Positions 1 to 10,948 of a stretch of 64,000 nt of DNA are shown here, in pieces. This stretch comes from Neoscytalidium dimidiatum. Lineage: Eukaryota; Ascomycota; Dothideomycetes; Botryosphaeriales; Botryosphaeriaceae. The stretch covers positions 496,001 to 560,000 of the forward strand of contig CM074704.1 of assembly GCA_037367355.1 (NCBI GenBank), read 5' to 3'. How positions within the stretch are numbered: the stretch's first letter is position 1; each line of letters begins with the position of its first letter. The notes under the pieces are model-generated. The model had not been told where the DNA came from. It did not search any database and saw only the letters and a program-made list of their open reading frames with translations. A program made the position numbers and the translations under genes.

Positions 1-319
1 CTCAAATTCAGAATAGACGAAGAATTTTCTTCTTCTGGATGTGGGACGGATTGTAGTTTGAGATCGTGCCACGTAGGGGTATTTTCGTCAAAGCAAAGAC
101 GGTGCTGAATGTAAGCTAACGCTGCAAGAAAATCGCGCCATTGTGGCCACGTCCAGGATATCAGTGTCGATGTCCGGTGGCACCTTACAACCTTTCAAGT
201 GCACGTCGCAGCATTATCGGGCCCACATGAACCGAAATGTAGTAATGATGTCCGATTCGTGCATCGGAACCTGTCAGAGCACATTCGTCGTCTGTTCTAC
301 GGTTTGTATTCCTTCAAAT
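1..319. other. Intergenic, left window edge
   Basis: This is the 3' flank of the alcohol dehydrogenase gene that follows on the minus strand. No coding region or structured element was recognised. Confidence 0.5.
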
Positions 320-1562
320 CTAATTTTGATTGAAGTCTATTACCAATCGCCCTGCCACCTCTCCTCTCCGCAGCTGTTGCACCGATTCCGGTAATCTGCT
401 TAAAGGCCGTATTTCGCATATCTGTCGCAGCAGACCGCGTTGGACAAAACTCAAGGCGGCTGCTGTATCTTCCCTCGTACCGACGATTGTGCCAATGATG
501 TGGAGATTTCTGCTGATCAATTGGCGTGGCTCTGCTCCGATGAATGTTGAACCTGCGCTTGCTGGTGAAAAAAGAATTAGGCTGGGTCAGGACACACTAC
601 AAATAACCGTGACTTACGAAGCCCGACACACATAATTTTGCCAACAATCCGGTCACCAATATAGCTGATGGCTGCCGAATAAGCTTGTGGCGCCACCACA
701 AACACGGCATAGGCGCCAATTCCACCGCACAGCCTTTTGATCTCAGCCGCAACGTTTGACTGCAACTTGAAGTCGATGAACGCATCAGCGCCCATTTGAG
801 AGACAATTTTTCCTTTTCCGCGCCGCTGTCAATCACAATGGGCTGGAAACTCATGGCCTTGGCAAGCTGGACACCCTGAATCCCAACACCACCAGCGCCA
901 CCTGGAAAGACCACATAGCCGTCTGCCTTCAGGCGAGCTTCAGTCAGGGATCGATGCATCGTAGACGCACTACATATGATTGGTGCAGCAACAATGTCCG
1001 AAATTCCGTCTGGAATTGGCGAAGTGTATCTTGCAGGAGACGTGATGTACTGCTGGTATGTTCCTACTTCTTGTTAGCCCTGCCTTTGTGATAGCTGGTA
1101 CCTTGTAATACCATTGGCATGCAAACTTGTGGAGACGGCCTTCGGGCAGTAGTTTCCTCGCCCGCTCCAGCACAGTTCGCACTGCCCGCACACGTCCCAA
1201 AGTGGTTTGACGCCTCCACGATCGCCCACCTTCCACCCCTTACCATTCGAGCTAACTTTCACAACTACTCCGGCGCCTTCATAGCCTGCGCACTTGGTGC
1301 CGAATTGAGACATGGGCGGGTCAGCCCAGTCATGCTGCATGAAATGAATATCCGACATGCATAATCCGGTAGCGTTGAGCTTTAGAAGTAGCTCGTCCGG
1401 ACCTGATGTAAAGATCAGACGTATCGTACTTGATCGGAACGAAGTGGTTGGCTTACCGGGCTCCGGCACGTCAACTTCTTGTATCTCCACGGTGAGATTC
1501 GGACCCTCATTCGTAACCACACCTGCTTTACATCTCCGAGGAATCTTGATTTCGGTGTCCAT
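320..1562 (-). pseudogene. Zinc-type alcohol dehydrogenase (GroES-like/MDR family), single frameshift
   Basis: Zinc-dependent NAD(P)-linked oxidation of alcohols is the family role; the substrate is unknown. Three introns (1403-1456, 1064-1111, 562-617) join four exons by frame continuity. Visible features are the start MDTEIKIPRR, the catalytic-zinc Cys region (GLCMSDIHF), the structural zinc set CGQCELC plus a fourth Cys after seven residues, the Rossmann motif GGAGGVGIQ, and an intact C-terminus ending DFNQN. The exons sum to 1085 nt. One base is missing in a short T-run (A on the coding strand) near 795-797, between EKLSL and MGADAFIDF. Restoring frame there would give about 361 aa, normal for the family. 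No intron explains the shift. It is either an early pseudogene or a homopolymer assembly error. The gene lies downstream of the Zn2Cys6 regulator in the same orientation, so co-regulation is plausible. Confidence 0.8.
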
Positions 1563-1998
1563 AAGGGCTAGTATGGTTCCGAAGCTTCAGCGGTCCTTAT
1601 TCGAAAGTCGCTGAGTGAATGAGGCATACAGCTTTTATAGCATACCTCTGAGTTTAGTCTCGAGTCGCGGCAGTCCTTTCTATGCTTGATTGTGAGAATC
1701 ACCCTGGATAAGCTTCTATATCCGGTAAAGAATCCGGTGGAAATTTCAGTTGCGTCGGAACTCGGAGCCAGCGGATAGCAATGGGAATCCTATCCGATGC
1801 AGAAAACTATGGGGACCGAATCATCCGTTATAAACTATTGATCCATGATTCTAGATACGGTAATTTGAGCCCCATATCCAGTTTTGATCTTGCCCACTAA
1901 AACAGCTCCCTACTAAGTATTCGCCATCCAAGGTCGTTGAATCTTCGGGAAGGTAATTGATTACTGTGTGCTGCTTAGATGAGGGGTTCTTCTGAATC
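1563..1998. other. Intergenic between dehydrogenase and Zn2Cys6 regulator
   Basis: This stretch contains the promoter side of the dehydrogenase gene and the 3' flank of the regulator. A 61-codon open frame (1851-2036) overlaps the regulator's end in another frame. I could not link it to the regulator by a convincing intron. Confidence 0.4.
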
Positions 1999-4581
1999 TC
2001 ATTTGACCGCAAAAGGGGGGGAAGTACCTTCTTCAAAGTCCAGTAACGTTTGAGCCATCATGGGATCCTCGCAAAAATTCAAATCCAAATCTCCGATCTC
2101 AATACCAGCCGTTTTTTGAAGGATATCCGTTTTTTCTTGGGACGTTGGGGCCATTCCAGCTTCACGGTTTCCTGATGTTTCTTGTACATTTTTGTCTTGG
2201 CCACTACCTCTCATGCCTCGTTCCACTACACTACTAGCCCTACCCATGACGCTAGTGGCACCTGGCTGACGCTCTGCATAGTCTATATCATCTTGGAACT
2301 CCAACATTTTCTCCGTTTCTTTAGCCAGCACAAGGGAGATGAGTTTCTTTGAAATTGCCAGGCCTTGCTCGGCAATGATTGATCGGGTTCTCAAGTGAGA
2401 TTGCATCTCCATCAGGCGACGAATGCCTTGCTTTGACTCATGAGCTGCCTGGCTTAGAGGGTCTAAGCTCGTCATGATAGAGAGAGCAACGGCAGCGGTG
2501 AACAGATGCAGAGAGACGAAGGAGACTGCATACGTGTCCGCAACCTCTCTAAATGAAGGAGTGGAACCGATCCTGGATATCTCGAGCGCAGCATTCCGAC
2601 AAGCTGATATTGAAGATTGAAACGGATCACGCGCCTGCGAGCGGGGGTGAAGGGGGCGTCCACCGGGAGTCTCGTGATGAATGACTGCCTTATACGAGAG
2701 CAGCGGCCTGTGTATCAAGATTCTCGCGTTTTCATACGCAAGTTTGAGAGCAAGCGCTTGGAGCTGAAAGAGGTGGCGTCGGAAGGCGTCATCTCCGGCG
2801 ATTTGGCTCGGAACGAATGTGTCTTCGGTTGAAGTCTTATGGTCTGTATCATGAGAGAACTTCAGCTGTTTCGGAAGATTGGAGTACCATTTATGGATCT
2901 CCGCATCCAGACTCGTGACGTTCGAGATCATGTTCTGAAGACGAGATCCATCGGCTCCCACGGATGGGTCCTTTTTGGGCGCTGTGTTGCTAAGCCCGTA
3001 GAGGTTTGTGAGTGCCGACTTAACAATGATCGAGAGCTGCACCATGCAGTATTTGTAGGAAAGAAGAGTAGCATGTCCGCTCACCCGCCAAGAATCACAG
3101 TCCCAGGAAGGATCTCGCGACCTCTTTGGATAAGGGTCAATTAGTTGGGCATCACAGTCATCATCATTAATGCTCAGAGGAAAACCATAGAGCATGGAGC
3201 AAAAGTTCTCGATCTCATAGACTGCCCACCAGCACCGTTTTCGAGTCTCTACCGCCCGCTCGGTAGGATCGTCCAAATCGGGGATTCGAAGAGCATGGGA
3301 TGATCCTTGCCGATGGAGATTAAGAGCTTGTGCTATGCGTAGTCCATTACCGCATATTGGCCAGGCCAGCTCAGGGTTTCCGTAGTACAAATAGAAGCTT
3401 CCCAATAAAATGCATGTCTGCACAGCCTCAAGGGAACCTAGTGATACTATGTCAAGGAAGCGCAGTCTCAGTGCCTGCAGCAGTTGTTGCTGTAGTATCT
3501 GCGGCTGAACCCCGCGACTAACCAAAGCTTCTTCTTGACGCGGGTTCGTATGTTGTAAGCTTATCACACAAACCGCAGCAAAGACGCCAAGATATCCGAG
3601 GCCGATACTCATTCCAGGGGCTCTTGGATCCTGAGTAGCGTAGAGCCGTCGAAAGCCTTCCCGGAAGTCGCTTTGATGAAATATGAGCATGAACCAATGG
3701 ATCCGATTGAAATAGTTTTCAACAATTGCTTGCGCGACCTCAAGCCGAGGCAGTAAAGATGAAAGCTCAGCCTCGGCCGAAGTTGGAGCTTGGTTGCTCC
3801 GCGAGCTCGCAGTCCCAGAGTAGGTGCTAGTCCGAACCCGTCTACGCATTACGCCAGGCGTGCGGATATTATCATCCTCGGACGTGGCAGGCGTCTTATC
3901 TGCTACCCATTGACTAGTTGAAAATGCCGAAGTCTCCTCAAAGGTGGTCGTGTCGTGTTGATGGAATGCCTGGTTCCAGATTCAGCATGTGTCATGTGTT
4001 TTAAAGCGGGAAATTGCTTCTCCATGACCGGTGTTCTCCCTTACCTCCTCTACGAATCGGATAGCCGCTGAATTAGAGGACCACTGTTCTTCCCGTGTTG
4101 GATCAAGTGCAGGGTCAGCCACTGCCACGTCAAACAAGACCGGCGGAGCTGTGCTTGACGCGGGTGATGCCGCTCTGGCGGACGCGTCATCCGGCGGAAC
4201 GCCCGTGCTAATTTCATCTACCGAGGCCGGGATCTGGACAGCCTCGCTATTCAGTGGAGCGATTCCACGCACCCGCTTTGCCGTAGGAGGCGCATCTGCG
4301 CTGTCACTCGGTCGAATTCTGCTGGGGCGCTGCCCGGGACTACAGCTCTTCCAAACGGTGGGCTTCTTCGCAGCGCAGCAGTCAACGCCAGCCCTCACGC
4401 ACAGGGTACAAGGACGCTGTATATCGCACTACATGAGGTAATTTCAGTAGATGTTACGGGACAGAGAGCGAGGGGCAAATCTTGCCTTCAGCTTTTGCCG
4501 CCGGCACCGCTGGCAAGCACTCGGGACTTTTCTCGAGCTCGACCGTCCCGACGGATGTGAATCTGTTAGTGACGGGTCCAT
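1999..4581 (-). CDS. Zn2Cys6 fungal transcription factor with fungal_trans domain
   Basis: Nuclear DNA-binding regulator of about 816 aa in three exons: 4581-4486, 4428-4045 and 3969-1999. The start is the Met of MDPSLTDSHP, 24 residues ahead of the first zinc Cys; an upstream in-frame Met at 4749 is possible. The zinc cluster is split by an intron. The first half, ACQRCRRQKLK, is followed by CDIQRPCTLCVRAGVDC, which completes the six Cys. A Ser/Ala/Pro-rich linker follows. The middle homology (fungal_trans) region starts near residue 240 (ENYFNRIHWFMLIFH) and includes KRCWWAVYEIENF near residue 400. The first intron (4429-4485) begins GCAAGA and ends TAG, so it is a GC-AG intron. The second (3970-4044) is GTAAGG...CAG. 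The frame is intact throughout. The target genes are unknown; the neighbouring dehydrogenase and oxidoreductase are the obvious candidates. Confidence 0.85.
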
Positions 4582-4899
4582 ACCGCTTCCTGGGATTGCG
4601 CGTCCTAGTTGGATTGAGAGAGTCGAGAGGATGCGGTCGGTCAAGGGCTGGATAAACCTTCCGACGGCTGCGTTATTCCCTTTGCGGAAAGAGCTTCCGC
4701 CGGAACGACCAAGGCATTTATCGGCTTTCTTCTGGCACCAGAGGCACATGAGCCTACGGGAGAGATCATGGTGAATAAGTTCAACTGAGTTTAACCACCT
4801 ATCAAGATGATGATAAAAATGAACAGCAAAAGATCTTCAACAGCAAAACTCAGAGCGCTAAAGCATGCTCCTCGAGCTCCTTGATTTCTCCAGCGCTCA
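4582..4899. other. Intergenic, 5' flank of the Zn2Cys6 regulator
   Basis: Short spacer holding the 5' flank of the regulator and the 3' flank of the DUF218 gene. The frame of the regulator's first exon stays open up to 4749, so a longer N-terminus cannot be excluded. Confidence 0.4.
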
Positions 4900-5709
4900 T
4901 CAGTATCTGCGATGTGTGATTGCATTAGTGAGGCGCGCCCACGCCTCCTCGACTTCAACAGGGATATCCACGTGAACAATGTAGCCCCTCCCGTTCGGCC
5001 CATAACCTTTGTCATCATCCCGCATGCGCGGGACCTCGCCCATGACCAACTCTAGGAACCGATCTATGTTCCACATCTCTTCTACTTTCCAATCAGCCGG
5101 TAAATCATAGGTAAGCGCGCCGCGCTGATCCTGCCGGAGCAGCGGAACGAAGATCGGGCAACCGACGAAGCGCGGCGGATTGGGCGTGCCGGCGTACACC
5201 TTGTCGAAGCACGCCACCGTACGGCGGACCATCGTGGGATCCTGAACGACGATGACGGATGCAAGATCGCGGACGTCGGACCGTTCGAGGAGGGCGCGCG
5301 CCTCGATGGCGTTGGTGGCGCACGTGGTGGAGCGGTCTTCGAGGAGGATGCGTGGGCCGTGCTGTTTCAGGACAGGCGACGTGAAGAAGCGGTTCCATAG
5401 GACGTCAAGCACCTGGGCCTCGGGCAGGCCCTGGATGTCGGGCGCGACGTCTTTGAACCTTGGGTGGCGGGCAACCGCTTCGTGGATGAATTTGGTGGAG
5501 TGGTCGATTCCACCGCAGAAGACTAGAGTCTTCGTGAGATGAGGCCGCGCTTGGATGGCTTTGAAGACAGTCTCGGCGCTGCGGAGGATGGATGACACGC
5601 AGAGGATGATGCAGTCGACTGGCTCTGCTACGCTGATATCCCGTATATCTTCTCGTGAGATGAAGGTGGAAATAGTGTTGATATCTTTGGCCACTTGGGC
5701 AGTGTTCAT
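4900..5709 (-). CDS. DUF218 (YdcF/SanA-like) domain protein
   Basis: An uninterrupted 269-aa frame starting MNTAQVAKDI. The DUF218 fold is seen in an early hydrophobic strand (DCIILCVSS), the glycine motif TLVFCGGIDHST near residue 90, the acidic/Ser-Thr motif LLEDRSTTCATNAIEA near residue 150, and the strand SVIVVQDPTMVRRT followed by a conserved basic segment. No signal peptide or membrane span is evident, so a cytosolic location is likely. Family members include bacterial envelope-related proteins such as YdcF and SanA. The biochemical activity of fungal members is not established, so no reaction is assigned. The gene lies 5' of the Zn2Cys6 regulator, in the same orientation and about 0.3 kb away. 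Confidence 0.8.
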   Translation of the reverse strand: MNTAQVAKDINTISTFISREDIRDISVAEPVDCIILCVSSILRSAETVFKAIQARPHLTKTLVFCGGIDHSTKFIHEAVARHPRFKDVAPDIQGLPEAQVLDVLWNRFFTSPVLKQHGPRILLEDRSTTCATNAIEARALLERSDVRDLASVIVVQDPTMVRRTVACFDKVYAGTPNPPRFVGCPIFVPLLRQDQRGALTYDLPADWKVEEMWNIDRFLELVMGEVPRMRDDDKGYGPNGRGYIVHVDIPVEVEEAWARLTNAITHRRY

Positions 5710-6909
5710 ATTGTCTAACTGATCTAGAAAGCGCGCAATCTGAAGGATTCGAATGAAAGTTGGATGACAACCAAATCCGTAGATAGTGTTACATATTTAA
5801 TCATGTCCAGCAGTTGGACAGGTGCGGCTGGCTTTCCAAAAAGGGCAATGCAAACATCCGCATCGGAATCCCTCAATGAGGATGCTCCCGAAATACGATC
5901 TTGCCAGCTGCTGCATCACCGGGCCTACAGGTCGATGCTTCCGGTGGTACATTGCAACTCGGAGAGGCTGTACTAAGCTTATGCAATTTATCCACAATAT
6001 TAGCATTCCACCGGAACCCGGGTCGTTGACTTGTTTGGCTCAACAAGCTTTAGTCTTCATGTATATAGGCTACGCATGAAAGGAATACACAGCAGTAAGC
6101 ATGGTGGACAAGGGAGGTTTACATACGCACAATGCTCGTTTGCTCAACCATCTCCGGTCAAGGCTACATTGGGCCATTCCAATCTAATGATATGACGACC
6201 CATTCCGTAGAGACCACTAAGCCCACGAGAGGATCGTGATGAGTAATGCTATTATGGAGCGGATCATGCGGCAGGGCATGGTGACCGAAGGCGACGACAC
6301 AGCGGGGATCGCGGATGCACCGGCTAGGCAAGCGTGATGGGAGCGGTGTACAAGACATACCACAAATAGGGAAGCGCCATGGCTGTCCATAGTGCACGAA
6401 TCGTGGGTGAGGACATCTATCTCGACGCGGGAAAGTCGAGACAGCAAGCCAAATAGGCAAAAGCCAAGTAAGCAATCTAACAGTCGAGAGTGACATTCCA
6501 GAAATACCACAACCCGAACAAATCACCAAAGACCAGCGTTAAGTGTCACCCATTGTATTTTCACTGGCGCACAGAAGAAGGAGATGTATGCGAATGACAG
6601 ATTCATGTAACAACTGCCCGATGGGATTGTCAGGTCATCAACAACGTTTGGCTTGATCACGGTTCCGTATTACAGGAGGATGGCCAATATATGATTGCCA
6701 TGATCTTCGTTGAAATCGAGCTGAGAGCGGCAGTACATACACAACGTGCAATGGCATACTCAAGTTCACTTGACAGGTCGGTAGGCTAACGGCGATTGCC
6801 TTAGCATGTCCCAATCGTAAACCGAATGATGTCGTAGTAAATAGATCATGATCCCGGCAAATTCGTAACCTTCAACTTCTTCCGCAATTTCTCTCCATGA
6901 GAGCCCTTT
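5710..6909. other. Intergenic, 1.2 kb
   Basis: Open frames here are short and interrupted, and none was recognised. The region holds the promoter side of the DUF218 gene and the 3' flank of the oxidoreductase pseudogene. Confidence 0.45.
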
Positions 6910-8242
6910 TTACAGAGCAACTGGGAAATCAGTGGTCTCGATCTTACTCGGGTACATAAGGCCAGCCTGCTTCCTGATCTCATCCATGACTTCAATGATT
7001 ACAATACTCTCCGCCAAGCTCTCGTACTTGCCCTCTTTCCGCCCCTCAATAAGCGCGGTGGCAGCCTCGTCGGCCTCCCAGAACATTCCGTGACCCTCAC
7101 CCTCGGCATTCTTTTTGCCGAAACCATTATACCATCCAGAACCAGCTCCAGGACCCGGCTGAGGCCACTCCCTGACCTCGTCCGTACCATCGCGGAGGAC
7201 GAGACGAGTCTAAGTAAGCAGGTAGAGCGGTAGGAAGATCTGGATCTCGCCCTTGTCACCCTGCACGCGGCAAGCAGGACCAGCGCTGTCCCGGTCGCCC
7301 TTGGGATCAGTGGCGTATCGGATTCCAGTAGTGGCAACGGCATGGACATCAGCGCCATTCGCACGGGGGAAAGTCAGGAGGATGGTAGTAAGCTCGTCGG
7401 CAGAGCCAGTACCGGGGTAGAGCTTCGTAGAAGATAGAACAGACGGAGGCTGACGCTGAGATTCGGGGAGGGTAGTATAGACGGTTTGGAAGACCCACGT
7501 TAGGGAGTAGACACTGAGGTCGAGAAGTACACCGCCTGCCAGATCAGGGTTAACCGATCGATGCTTACTACCGGCGAAGGCAGTCTTGGGGTCTAGCGCG
7601 TGTGCATTATCGGCGTAGACACGCTGGACGTTGCCAATTTTGCCGGAGCTGATCATTTCACGGACGTAGATAGAGAGAGGGAAGTAACGGGTCCAGACAG
7701 CCTCCATAAGAAAAAGATTCTACATGGAGCAGAAATATTAGCTGATCATCCGATTGAAAGAAATTTTTGGAATATGGATATTTAATATGGAGTTTGCCAA
7801 AAGTTTCGATCTCGAGACGAATGCAGGGAAATATTAATGTAAAAAACACAAAGCGAGGCCCTTACCTTCTGCTTGGCCTTCTCAATCAGCTTTTTCGTCT
7901 GAGCAGCGTTCACAGTGAAAGCTTTCTCGCAAAGTACGTTCTTACCAGCCTCTAGGGCGAGCATAGCATTCTGATAGTGATGCGAGTGCGGGGTAGCAAC
8001 GTATACGATATCGATATTTGGGACTTCTACAAACTCCTCGTACGAGCCATAGGCCTTGGCAGATAAGGGTGCGCCAACTTCCTTTAGGAATTCACGCTGG
8101 ATGAGCTAGCAGCTGCAACAATAGTATGCTTAACATGGTAAACGCCGCGAGTCTGAGGATCGATGAGGAGGTCGATAGCGAAAGTCTGAGCAATACCACC
8201 AGTAGAAAGAATACCCCAGCGGATCTCCTTGGGGGTGGTCAT
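6910..8242 (-). pseudogene. Gfo/Idh/MocA-family NAD(P)-dependent oxidoreductase, broken twice
   Basis: The family includes dimeric dihydrodiol dehydrogenase and NADP+-dependent D-xylose dehydrogenase. The first exon starts MTTPKEIRWGILSTGG, a Rossmann glycine motif, and later contains VYVATPHSHH and the conserved CEKAFTVNAAQ. An intron (7720-7865, GTAAGG...CATGTAG) joins KAKQK to NLFLMEAVWTRYFP, a hallmark of the family. The C-terminus runs to KIETTDFPVAL. There are two lesions. Near 8093-8100 the frame jumps from AAASSSS to EFLKEVGAPLS, which looks like a small deletion (net loss of one base modulo three, perhaps about ten bases). At 7210-7212 an in-frame TAG interrupts between PLYLLT and TRLVLRDG. 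No splice sites rescue either. The intact product would have been close to 395-400 aa. The gene is divergent from the regulator relic at 8641. Confidence 0.82.
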
Positions 8243-8640
8243 CTTGTGCAAACAGATAATGAGTTGGGGTAAAAAAAAAAAGGAGGTTAATTGAACGTGG
8301 TGTGAACTGGATTAAATGTAGATGGAAGACAAGCGGTACCAGATAGCGGACGCGAGGACAAGAAGGAAATGGGGACAGAAGCGTCAGGCGGGTATCATTA
8401 CCTACCAGGGAAGTAGACAAATCCGGATCCAAATCGCAATGGAAGCCAATCGGACTCCAATGAGTCCGTCGGAAAGCCCAGGCCGAAATAGGAGATCCTC
8501 TCCATCGGAACGTATTCCCATCCTTGATAAGAGATCTCCTCCTAACACCGTTCCTTGCTGACAACCAGGAAATTCAATTTTGACGATCGTGACATGTCGA
8601 AAGGCAGAACAAAATCAGCCATTTTTAATGTGCCTGCGAT
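8243..8640. other. Divergent intergenic, oxidoreductase pseudogene / regulator relic
   Basis: Shared 5' region between two divergently arranged broken genes, including an A-rich run near 8270-8281. In an intact ancestor it would have been a bidirectional promoter. No specific binding site was recognised. Confidence 0.4.
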
Positions 8641-9356
8641 GGGGCGATCAGATGGGAGAAGATTTACTAGCGCTTGTCAACGCTGTCAGCGGGAACAGAT
8701 GGAGACAAGATCTCCCCATTACCTATTCCAAATATTACCTGATTTATTTCCTCAAAGTATGACATGTGCGGCATCCAGCGGCCGTGTACGCTTTGTGCGA
8801 GAGCCAGCTTTGACAGCTGCTCCACTGCCGAAAGCTCCACTGTTTGGAAATCTCTCGACCTAGGCCAACATCAGGACAAGCCTCATGAAAGAAGTGACCG
8901 CACGCCTGTGCATCCAGTGGCAGAGCGAATGCGTCTAGTAGGCTGCTCAGAAATCGAAGTCTCCCGATCCTCAGATCCGGAACACAGCGTTCAAACTGAT
9001 GCTCGAGCCGATGGTCACTGCGCGCACGGAATCAGAGAGAAGCCCATTAGTTGAATCCCGAAAGATAGAGGCTGAATCAATATTCCCTCCAGCGGCGGAT
9101 CTCAAAAGGGCTTCGAACTCCGCAGTGACTCAATTCACAGAAGACGCAAGGAAGAACTCCCCACGGAGGTGTGCGCTGGAGCGGAACAAAGGCCTTCAAT
9201 CAACACGACCGGAGTACGATTGAGGAGTTCTTGGAACTCTCTGCGAGTCAGAGTATGACGGATAGTCCCGAAGCCGATCCAGTGCTTGCAACATTCCCAA
9301 CCCCGATGATGGAAAGGTATAGGTTCCTGGCGCCATCTCAAGGGCAGCACTAGGTG
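8641..9356 (+). pseudogene. Relic of N-terminal half of a Zn2Cys6 regulator, paralogous to the gene at 1999-4581
   Basis: Several blocks match the intact regulator in order. SACQRCQREQ matches SACQRCRRQK. CGIQRPCTLCARASFD matches CDIQRPCTLCVRAGVD. TVWKS is identical. SNSAVTQFTED matches SNSAAIRFVEE. AFNQHDRSTIEEF matches AFHQHDTTTFEET, followed by a weaker SASQSM...TPMMERYRF block. The blocks fall in different frames. At the position of the paralogue's GC-AG intron the donor reads ACAAGA instead of GCAAGA, and the acceptor reads ATG instead of TAG before TGC, so both splice sites are lost. Nothing of the fungal_trans domain follows. The relic is inverted relative to the intact copy, with the DUF218 and oxidoreductase genes between them. 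Confidence 0.78.
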
Positions 9357-10948
9357 TAGAACGCAGCGTGGTAGAGCTGTCATTTCCGCGAGCTCGAGTT
9401 TTAGGTGTTATGAGTCTCTTTCTCTGGGGGTTGTTTCAGAAATGAGCCTTCGCACTCGTACTAAAGCTAAGAAAGAGAGAGAAATATACAGCTAGCCGAA
9501 TGCATACTCCTCTCATAGGCGCAGTAAGTGTTTTTTTTTTCTCTTTGCATTCTAGAAGAGGACTTTTATCATGGTAGTGGTTTGGGCTGAGACAAAAAAG
9601 TCTTGAAGCAAGCCATAATTCATACTAGAATTTAGCCGGCATTGCCAACAGCAAAGTCATAAGTCAGCTATAGGAAGAGCGGGCTGAGTGATTGACTATT
9701 ATAGAAACAAACTCCTGCATTCAGCACCCTTTATAGATTACTTAATCTCTTTACAGACGCAATGACCATTCTCTCACCGTGATGTCACGAAGATAAGCGA
9801 AAAATTGCCGGCTAAACGACATGGGATCGTATAGTAAGACATAGGAAGCAACCCTTATCATTTTCTTACTCGGCTAAGCTAGACTAAGGCCGACAAGATA
9901 CGACTGATAGTTGTAGCGAAAAAGTGCAACGGCGTTAAGCGTCGTTCTCGCCGTCACATGCTAACAATGCATTGCTACAATCGCAAATATTACGTAGGCC
10001 GAGGCTGCAACGCTCATCTTCCCCACAGACGACAGAATATCAATGGCCGAAGCTCTATGACCCATCCACTTCTAAAGCACAACTCCACTTGATTTCCGTG
10101 TAAACTTCAGAAACCACAAGCCTATCCGCCAGCAGATCTCCTCTATGGTCATTCTCGCAGAGCATCTCTAAAATAATAGAGCCTGCTAGACATAAATTAC
10201 TGAACCCCACATCTTGTAATTCTAATCGCGTTCTTCCGCTAAACACTCGATGACCGCTAAAATATTGATCCCGGTAGAGGTCGGCAAATGCCGCGCGATG
10301 AAGGCCGTAAGTCGCTATCAAGCGATTGTGTTGATCTGCACCCGTGTTCTACGGCCATCTTATTCGTATCTACTGCCACTGCTGAAATGCTGTCTTTGAC
10401 CATCTGGGGCTGTACAAGGGCAAATCTAGGTCATTCCGTTCGACTTGTGGGTCTCGGGTCCGGGGAAGCTATGAACACCAATCAGGAGACCGGACGGTGT
10501 CTGCAGATTTGTAGTCTGAGAAAAGCTCCCTCGCATGTGACCATGAATCGCTACTTGCCTTGGGTACTTAAACCAGACAAGCCGAGAGTTTGTGCGGCCA
10601 CAGGCCAAACTCCCTCCACAATTTGAGATGAACGTGCTCGCCGACACCACAACAACATGCCTTTCTGGCACTTCGATTGCTATCAGGTCTCTTGACGGTG
10701 ATTTATCGTATACCAAGAAAGTGTAAGTGCCTATTAGTTAATTTTCCTTATCTATGCCCTAACGAGCCTGGCCAGAAACCTTCTGTCTATCACCTTCGCT
10801 CACATGAGTTTAGTGTTCAGGTAGGACAGCCGGCTGGAAAGACGAGGACTGCACCAGCTTGATCCAACACTCTAATTTCAATGGCTCCTCAGTGTATAGC
10901 CTCGAGCCCCCTCCTAATCTCATTCCAAATCATTTCGACGCACTGGAT
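9357..10948. other. Intergenic, 1.6 kb, AT-rich
   Basis: No convincing coding frame. It contains a T-run near 9531-9540 and the 5' flank of the bZIP gene. Upstream exons of the bZIP gene cannot be excluded, because that frame remains open for a short distance before its first ATG. Confidence 0.45.

Noticed and set aside
4582..4749. 56-residue upstream extension of the first Zn2Cys6 regulator
   Set aside because: The frame is open with a Met at 4749, but the Met at 4581 gives the usual short lead to the zinc cluster. It is kept only as an alternative.
10859..10948. Extended N-terminus of the bZIP protein
   Set aside because: The frame begins with TTG, not ATG; without transcript evidence the first ATG at 10949 is preferred.
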